Positions 57,593-64,000 of a DNA stretch of 64,000 bases are shown here, in pieces. Position 1 is the first letter of the stretch. Each line of letters begins with the position of its first letter. Both the position numbers and the translations under genes were made by a program. The DNA is taken from the NCBI GenBank assembly GCA_973895155.1, contig OZ316892.1, positions 1,116,001-1,180,000 of the forward strand, written 5' to 3'. The stretch is from Marsupella aquatica. Its lineage: Eukaryota; Marchantiophyta. Under the pieces are notes generated by a model, which searched no databases, was not told where the DNA came from, and worked only from the letters and a program-made list of their open reading frames with translations.

Positions 57593-60210
57593 GATGTTTG
57601 TTTGTCATGTTTTTTATTTATATTAAAAAATTGGCTCTATGGCCCAACCATATATATGTGCATACAAAGAAGGATGTGCTTAGGAAAGTGTATAGTTTGT
57701 TATATATGATTATTAAAATGATGAAATGCATGATGGTTTTTTAATCATTTAATTAACCTTCAAAAAATATAAATAATGAATTTATTTTGGTGACATTTTT
57801 ATTACCCTCCCCTCTATTCATGTTCAAAGAAGGGGTAATCAGGGCTAGTTAAATAGCAAATGAAGGTCCACTAATCACCTAGCCTCGTATTATTAATATT
57901 ATTATACAGTACTGCCTAGTACTACTATAAGCACCTACCTGTGGTGGATAACATGGCAAACCTGCCTGAGAAGGTTTGGACCACATTTATCAAGTAGTGG
58001 ATGGATTGAGCTTGAGACCAGTCACAAGCAGTACTTTTTAATTAATAAAGTCGTTCATTCTTTCTTTTCTAAATGCAAAATTGTTGTTTACAAGAAGAAA
58101 AGCTTGCTGGCGCCCTGGAGGGAAACAAAGGCCCCAAGTGCTCCTTTTCCTGTCCATTTGATTGGTATAGAAGTGTTTTATTTCTCTGATCTTCATTATA
58201 CCTAGTTTTAAGCTCTTTTAAAACTTCTCATTTCTAGTGGGGAAAATCTATTGTGACTTTTCATTTAAGAGTAAGATTCTTGTGACTTTGGCCTGTTTGC
58301 AACATGATTGCTGATCCCTCAATGCCACATTATAGGACATGTTGCTGCAGGACTCAAGGTAGTGAGGATGCAAGGACACACGTTATAGTGTCCTGGCGAA
58401 AGAGGCAGGAGGCAAGTTTTTGGGGCTGCACTCCAACATAGTGATGGAAGGCAGGACTGCATTGCTGCAAAGTACCAGCCAATATCCAGTCATATTGTCT
58501 GTGAAGCGCAAAAACCAGGCCACAAATGGTTTTAGTGGCTAAACCTTGGTAGATTCCACATCTATAAAATTAATGCAGATTCCCACCTAGCCACCAACCC
58601 CAAAAGCCACTAGATTCTAGAGAGAATCTGACAGGTACTTGATCTAGCAACTCCTAGAATGATGTATTGATTAGCTTGATTAATCAATCTAACAAGTCTG
58701 TACTTATTGAAGGGAGAGGTGATGGTCAAATTTGAATTAGTGAAAACATATAAGAATATTCTTAGCATCTTCTCCTTCTCGCAAGGTGACCTTGCACACC
58801 AGTTAAATAGAACAAAAGTTTAAAACCCCCATTATGCTGGTTGCAAGGACAGCCTGACAACTATATAACAACTATATAAAATATTGCAAAGAACAAAAGG
58901 TGCCATAGTGGGAGACAACCTGAGACCATCTGGGCTATGGAGTTACCATCTAGAAACTTCACTCTAGAAGCCTAGCTCCTAACTCTGGTTTATATTTGGC
59001 ACTTTATAAGTAAGAATGAAACTTGTGATAAGTAATTTTCCCCATACCACATTTATATAATACAAAACCTATGTGAGCTGGGATTCTAGTGCGAACTATG
59101 CTCCCATACTGGTTTAGGGTTTAGGGATTGTACAGTAGTGCGAAGTATGCTCCCATCTTGTTTTTCTGGTCAGAACGTTACACCCCTGGTAAACCCCCCC
59201 AAGCCCTAGTAACCCTCTGCCCAGACTGTCATAGTTGTATACAAAGAAGGGGTCTCGTCGAGGGTTTGCTTGCTCGAGAGGGCGTCAAGCCTCAATTTGC
59301 TACGTTACGTTCGAGACACAAAGGAAAACCTTTCACCCTAAAAAGTAGTGGACGCGTTCACCACTCCGCCCCAGGTGGTCGCAGAGCAGAGGCGGCCGAC
59401 GGGCGAGTGCTCTCCCCTCGCGTCACCCGCACCTGCTGCTTCTGCTCCATTCGAGGTCGACCCAGCAGTGATGATTGTTGCAGCAGCTGGATTTCTTTCA
59501 TGTGTGGGTTCGTGATTTAGCAGCTAGATTCCCAAATTCTAGAACTGGACTGCAGCTTGGAGGTCTGATCACGATAGAGTTTGCGAAGGAATCGATGAAG
59601 GGCGATTTGTCCATTTGAGTATGCAGTCGCCGATGGGAACATTCGCAGCTTGAATCGACCTCCAAACCCTAAAACCGACTCTGAATTGTATGTTGTATAT
59701 ACTCTGTAGCAGTGTCGCAACAGGGGAAGGGTTGCATCGGCAATGCGAGCATTGCAAAGGTAATATTTTGTTGAACTCCGAGAAGAATCTTAAGAATCAA
59801 AGCACGAATGGATGGTTAGAACCGTTCCATGACCGACAATTGAGTCAGATGATTGTCTCTGTTTTGGTTAGATTTTGCCGTCAGGAGGAGGAGCTCATAG
59901 ACTATATTTTTTATGTAGCCATCAGGCCTTCCTTCATATCGCTGTCCAAAGGCTTGAGGACACACGGTCTAGCCTTCAGTTGGGATGGACAGTTCCTTCG
60001 GCTTTAGGGTTGAAGGTGTCTGTGTAGTCTAGCAGGGGAGATAAGGGTTCCAATACATGGGCTTCAGAGTTGCATTGTAAACGTGTGAGTGGCTACATGA
60101 GTTTGGATTCCCGTGTTTATTGTGTGGAATTTCGGTGCCTGATTCTATTTGAATGTCAATTGATTCCCGGACGTGTGAGCTATGAAGCTTACCTCTTGAC
60201 AATGGTATTT
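57593..60210. other. intergenic, upstream of the G-patch gene
   Basis: AT-rich to about 59000 without features. From 59085 the sequence becomes GC-richer. A 130-codon frame (59128-59520) is rich in R, S and C but matches nothing, and is more likely transcribed leader or promoter. Confidence 0.45.
59089..59157. promoter_or_regulatory. telo-box flanked by a short direct repeat
   Basis: ggtttagggtttaggga (59111-59127) contains two overlapping telo-box (AAACCCTA) motifs. On each side lies a copy of gtgcgaa.tatgctcccat (59092-59110 and 59138-59157). Telo-boxes are enriched in promoters of plant ribosome-biogenesis genes; this one lies 1.2 kb before a nucleolar-type G-patch gene, which fits if the leader is long. 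Confidence 0.45.
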
Positions 60211-60349
60211 GCAGAAAATCATCTGACAGTTGAGTGAATATTTGCTAAGACGATGCTCTCAAATTGGAGGGCCGAGCAATCAAGTGCTTAGAAGCTTGGA
60301 AGGAGTCGACATCCGAATTCAAGAGGAGAGAAGCCACAAGCATCCAGAT

Positions 60350-61570
60350 ATGGCGACCTTGTTTCAGGGTGTCGAGAAACATGGTGCGGCCTTCCGCCTT
60401 ATGCAACAGATGGGCTGGGAAGAAGGCAGTGGCCTTGGCAAGGACAAGCAAGGCATGAAGGAGCACTTGAGAGTCAGAAACAAGCAGGACAACTCAGGAA
60501 TTGGCATTGACCAGAAAACGAAGGCACAAGCGCTCTGGAAGGTCAATACAATGGAGTATGACAACGTATTGAAGAAATTGAAGGTTGTTGTGGGGCAAGC
60601 AGCTGCTGAAAGCATTGAAGATAAGGATTCTGAAACCAAGGTCACTAGGGAGGTTGAAGCCACCCACAACGAGTTACTCCGAGTGATAAAGGCTACGCGT
60701 CCACAAGGAAGGTACAAGAAGAGGGAAATTGGGAAGATGGTCGAGAATTACTCGAAGACCGACCTTGCTGCAATTTTGGGTGGAGTGAAAGTTAATACCG
60801 AATCCGAACAAATATATCAATCAAATAAAATTATGTCTCGCAGGACCTCACCGGTTAGAGTTGAGCCATCTGATCAAGTTTCCGGGGACGTATCCTCGGA
60901 TAGTGAGGGGGAGGAATTGGCGCCAGCTGCTAAAAGGGTTTGCATGGCGAATGAGGAGCCGGAGTTTGCCGACTTGCCAGCTGATTGGTGGGGAAATAAG
61001 TTTGGATTTGTGAGGGCTGGGAGGCTTGGAGCATCTTCTGGGACCGTGACGACTGAGAGGACTGCTTTTCATGAAAAGGATCAGGAGGACTTGGCCATAC
61101 TTGCCCACCAGAAGGCAACAAAGGGGAAGCAAGGCCTTGGCGCTGCAGACAGGATAAAAATGGGTAAAGCAGGTTGGAAGGGTCAGAGGAAAACTCTGGA
61201 CTTAGAGAGCGACGAGGATAATGATATTACAGAGGAAACTAGCAAGGTTGATCACAAGGAATCAGCCACTAGTACTAGACGCGAAAATAATGAGAAGCAG
61301 TCTGAGACACCAACGAAGGACATCATGAGAAACAAATCCAAGGGTGATGTCGGGAAGATTAAAACATTTTCCAATTGGAAAAAAGTTTGTGAACAACTAC
61401 TCAGCGAAGCCCCTTTGCAGACATTATCATTAAAGCGACTGCAGAAGAGATTCTGCTCCGCAATGCTTTCAGCGTATGGAACTGAAGTCCAGCTGGATAA
61501 AGAGAAGTTGCAGAAGAGCTCAAGATTTGCGATGGAAGGGAAGAAGGTTACTCTGATTCGTTGTAAGTAG
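60350..61570 (+). CDS. G-patch nucleolar protein (PINX1/PXR1- or GPATCH4-like)
   Basis: An intact 406-residue frame from ATG 60350. The longer frame from 60230 starts with TTG and is ignored. An acceptor-like tttgcag at about 60204-60210 suggests an intron in the leader. The G-patch spans residues 11-52 (GAAFRLMQQMGWEEGSGLGK, then DKQGMKEHLRV). Then come TRPQGRYKKRE (116-126) and a plant-specific block EWWGHKFGF-like DWWGNKFGFVRAGRLGA (212-228), with TAFHEKDQEDLAILAHQKAT and KQGLG. The C-terminal 65 residues (WKKVCEQLL to SSRFAMEGKKVTLIRCK) resemble the small domain at the end of LYAR-type nucleolar proteins. G-patch proteins activate DEAH helicases; a role in rRNA processing or 60S assembly is likely. 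The order of domains matches the plant family that includes Arabidopsis At1g63980. Confidence 0.92.
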   Translation: MATLFQGVEKHGAAFRLMQQMGWEEGSGLGKDKQGMKEHLRVRNKQDNSGIGIDQKTKAQALWKVNTMEYDNVLKKLKVVVGQAAAESIEDKDSETKVTREVEATHNELLRVIKATRPQGRYKKREIGKMVENYSKTDLAAILGGVKVNTESEQIYQSNKIMSRRTSPVRVEPSDQVSGDVSSDSEGEELAPAAKRVCMANEEPEFADLPADWWGNKFGFVRAGRLGASSGTVTTERTAFHEKDQEDLAILAHQKATKGKQGLGAADRIKMGKAGWKGQRKTLDLESDEDNDITEETSKVDHKESATSTRRENNEKQSETPTKDIMRNKSKGDVGKIKTFSNWKKVCEQLLSEAPLQTLSLKRLQKRFCSAMLSAYGTEVQLDKEKLQKSSRFAMEGKKVTLIRCK

Positions 61571-63406
61571 GAGCCTTTTCGTGCGCAAGTCCTTCAAGCT
61601 TATAATTGTTGTTTGGACATCATATTAGAAGGTGATAGACCGCCTTTACACTGGAAATAATTGTTGCTTATTTATTAGCATGTTCATGATTTGGGCACTA
61701 AAATTCATTTGTGAAAGGAGCTTGAGCTCAATTTAATCCCCGAGGAGGAAAATCAACAGTAGGCTACTCTATCTTGATAGCCAACTGGTAGACGACGATA
61801 AGCACTTCATTTTTACCCTGCTTTCAATGTTGAGGCGAAGGCTAGATTATTTTTTAGCCACTTATTCAGAGACTGACAGCAATCACTTGCCTAACCTGTT
61901 TCTCAATCCCATCAGAAATTTGGTGGTCACTGCCTTACATAGAGAATTTAAATCAGATCTTGCTAGTGAGTCTCATATTTCCAAATGAAGGACTCTGCGG
62001 AACCTTTGTACATTGATGGTCCCACCATGGCCCTAATGGGTCCCACCGTAGCCCTAATGGTTGCCGTGGACATAATATTCATTCATTCGATATATCTTAT
62101 CTCTAAAGAGCAGCGCTTGAAGTTCCTAAGCGTAAAGCTTATTTATTCGAATCTCATATTGAGAAGCATAGACGATTTGTCATGGAAATGATTGCTACTT
62201 GTTTTCTAACATCTTCGAGATCTGGTCATTAGAATTGGCTTACAGAAAGATCATGAGTTCAAAATGAGTTTCTTGAAGGAAATTCTTCAATCGCGAAGCT
62301 CCGAGGACTAATTTTACCGACGCTGGGTATCTAAACGTGTATTGCACGAGATTCTATTTGCTACTTTTCTTGCAAGGGTGTACCTCGAGTTTAGATGAAG
62401 CGTAAGAAGGCGCTTGTGTCGATGCAAATGTTAACCTGGTAATTGTTGATTCATGCAGAAAATGAGAAAACATAGAAGAGGTGATCTGAGAATGAGTAAA
62501 AAATGGAAAATTGAGCTTGTGATGGAGCAGTTGGTGAATGTGCATTTTAAGCTCGGGCAACTTTTGATGGCACAAACCGGTGCTGGGCAATATGCACATT
62601 CTCCGTTGTAGTTTAAGTCTGATATTTTCAATGTGAGCCCTGTTCGTTTTCAAATTATGCCACATATCTCAGATTTTTGCTTTTCGCATCCAGATTCTTG
62701 TTCCTGGGATTTAATCTCCACTCTCCACGAGCTGAGCTTCCAATTTAGCATATTCTGAGCTTTGCACAGATCACGCTCAGCAGGAAGGAAACCAACCGGA
62801 CCAGACGCTTGAGAGAAGGGCCAGGCAGGTTGATAGGAGCATGAGGTCAGTAGGCAGAGAATTATGAAGTTAGCCACTCACAGCCCACCCCACATCCTCA
62901 CACTTCAAGCTTCGTCTCATACTCTTCAGCTATCTTAGTTAGAAGACACTTGATTGATGTTGTCAGAACAATCGGTACAGGGTCTGGAGCAATTTGCAGG
63001 CATCTTACCATCTTACTGCCATTTGACAGCCAGGGCTAAGTCAATACTCCAAAACTTATGGCGTTCTATGCTCCAAAGGTGTATTCATGCAAGAGATTCA
63101 TTTCTGCGGGGTGGGCCCCCACTCAAACTGTTGAGCAGGGACTCGAACGGGTACAATCAAACAGCGCCAGTCTGCTTACTTGGTGCAGGGAAGTGATTAC
63201 GCATCGAGTGCAGATCACCAGGGGCAGATAGCAATCTGTGTTTGGCGTTTCCCAGCAGCACAGCAGCACTTACACTCGGACTGGATGGCATTCGTCATAA
63301 AATTGAACCACCACCAGAATTTGCGTGAGATGTGTGTTAGGCTGAAAACCTCTTATGTGTTCCACAAAAGTTGGGAGAAGCAACAAGTTAATTTTTGTTC
63401 AAAGCA
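61571..63406. other. intergenic, no gene supported
   Basis: Starts with the G-patch 3' region. A small direct repeat (ggtcccaccatggccctaat, then gggtcccaccgtagccctaat) is at 62017-62060. On the minus strand near 63140, gttcgagtccctgctcaac looks like a tRNA T-arm, but no cloverleaf can be completed. Confidence 0.4.
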
Positions 63407-63835
63407 GTATGTATAAATGTTAAAATGGCCATGTACTCCAAACTTGAAGGCAGAATATGGCGTCAAAAGTCTGATGGCTGAAAACTTTTGGGACATAATA
63501 ATCTTCTTACAACTTTTGGGAGATAAGCCCTCATCAGAGGGAAACATTATGTATAAATGTTAAAATGGCCATGTACTTCAAACTTGAAGGCAGAATAGGG
63601 CGTCAAAAGTCTTATGGCTGAAAACTTTTGGGACATAATAATCTTCTTACAACTTTTGGGAGATAAGTCCTCATCAGAGGGAAACAGTATGTATAGAATA
63701 TTAAAATGGCCATGTGCTGCAAACTTGAAGGCAGAAAAGGGGATCAAAAGTTTTCAACAGTTTTATGGTTGAAAACTTTTGGGACATAATATTCTTACAA
63801 CTTTTGGGACATAATATTCTTACAACTTTTGGGAG
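63407..63835. repeat. 140-bp tandem repeat, three copies
   Basis: Copies start at 63407, 63547 and 63687. Each runs from tatgtataaatgttaaaatgg through ccatgtact.caaacttga, aggcagaat and gaaaacttttgggacataat to cttacaacttttgggagataag. Copies 1 and 2 are over 95% identical; the third is rearranged, with the tail word ttacaacttttgggacataat doubled. Confidence 0.92.
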
Positions 63836-64000
63836 TTAAGATTCCTACGGGCGGGTATTTAGATAGCCAGTAAGGAGTATGTCCTGGTCATATAAGAGTT
63901 GTATGTCGGCATGCTTATTTGTTTGTGCAGGAATAGATGTAGGCTTGAATATGTTGAGTGTATCAAGGTGAACCTTCCACCGGTGTCTTGGGTGCAAGAA
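63836..64000. other. right-edge sequence, no gene assigned
   Basis: No frame or motif is recognised; the window ends at gggtgcaagaa. Confidence 0.3.

Noticed and set aside
59128-59520. 130-codon plus frame with cysteine pairs (CPDCHSC), considered as a zinc-binding protein
   Set aside because: No spacing of a known zinc finger; it starts without ATG in good context and lies where the G-patch leader is expected.
63105-63160. tRNA-like T-arm on the minus strand
   Set aside because: No acceptor, D or anticodon stems can be paired.
1-64000. CRISPR arrays, bacterial operons, phage or toxin systems
   Set aside because: The window is spliced plant nuclear DNA; the tandem repeats lack the regular repeat-spacer structure.

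Overview
The window is nuclear DNA of a land plant. The genes are split by GT-AG introns and match plant families: a HHP-type heptahelical receptor, a vacuolar-type SULTR4 sulfate transporter, signal peptidase SPC25, the ASH2 homologue TRAUCO, a carbonyl-reductase-like SDR, an F-box protein and a nucleolar G-patch protein. TTTAGGG telomere-type motifs and a Ty1/Copia solo LTR with a 5-bp target duplication agree. Gene spacing (about nine loci in 64 kb), short genes with few introns and an unrecognised tandem gene pair at the left edge suggest a non-seed plant, perhaps a liverwort. That last step is inference; no marker fixes the species.

Layout: 0.2-3.1 kb, an unrecognised 506-residue protein built from repeated beta-type modules, followed by a paralogue broken by an in-frame TGA. 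4.2-5.8 kb, HHP (minus). 6.0-14.0 kb, a large inverted repeat (arms about 1.8 kb, spacer about 4.3 kb) lying between HHP and SPC25. 14.1-15.6 kb, SPC25 (plus, five exons). 15.6-19.1 kb, intergenic with a 95-bp tandem repeat. 19.2-22.2 kb, SULTR4 (minus, three exons, one of 1.76 kb). 22.2-25.8 kb, repeats and the solo LTR. 25.8-29.5 kb, TRAUCO/ASH2 (plus) with a 260-residue tail of 13-14-residue repeats. 31.3-34.3 kb, a long disordered tail-anchored protein (minus), with a possible second tail-anchor exon downstream. 34.3-46.2 kb, a repeat-rich gene desert. 46.2-48.2 kb, an SDR (minus, four exons) whose upstream region is duplicated 1.4 kb away. 53.4-54.6 kb, an F-box gene (minus). 60.3-61.6 kb, a G-patch gene (plus). 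The right edge carries a 140-bp tandem array.

The recognised genes look like ordinary housekeeping and signalling genes rather than one pathway: secretory signal-peptide cleavage, vacuolar sulfate release, H3K4 methylation, ribosome biogenesis, protein ubiquitination. The unusual material is the modular tandem pair, the repeat tail on the ASH2 protein, the possible paired tail-anchor exons and the large inverted repeat. Exon models were built by eye from reading frame, splice signals and recalled family features; they have not been tested against transcripts.
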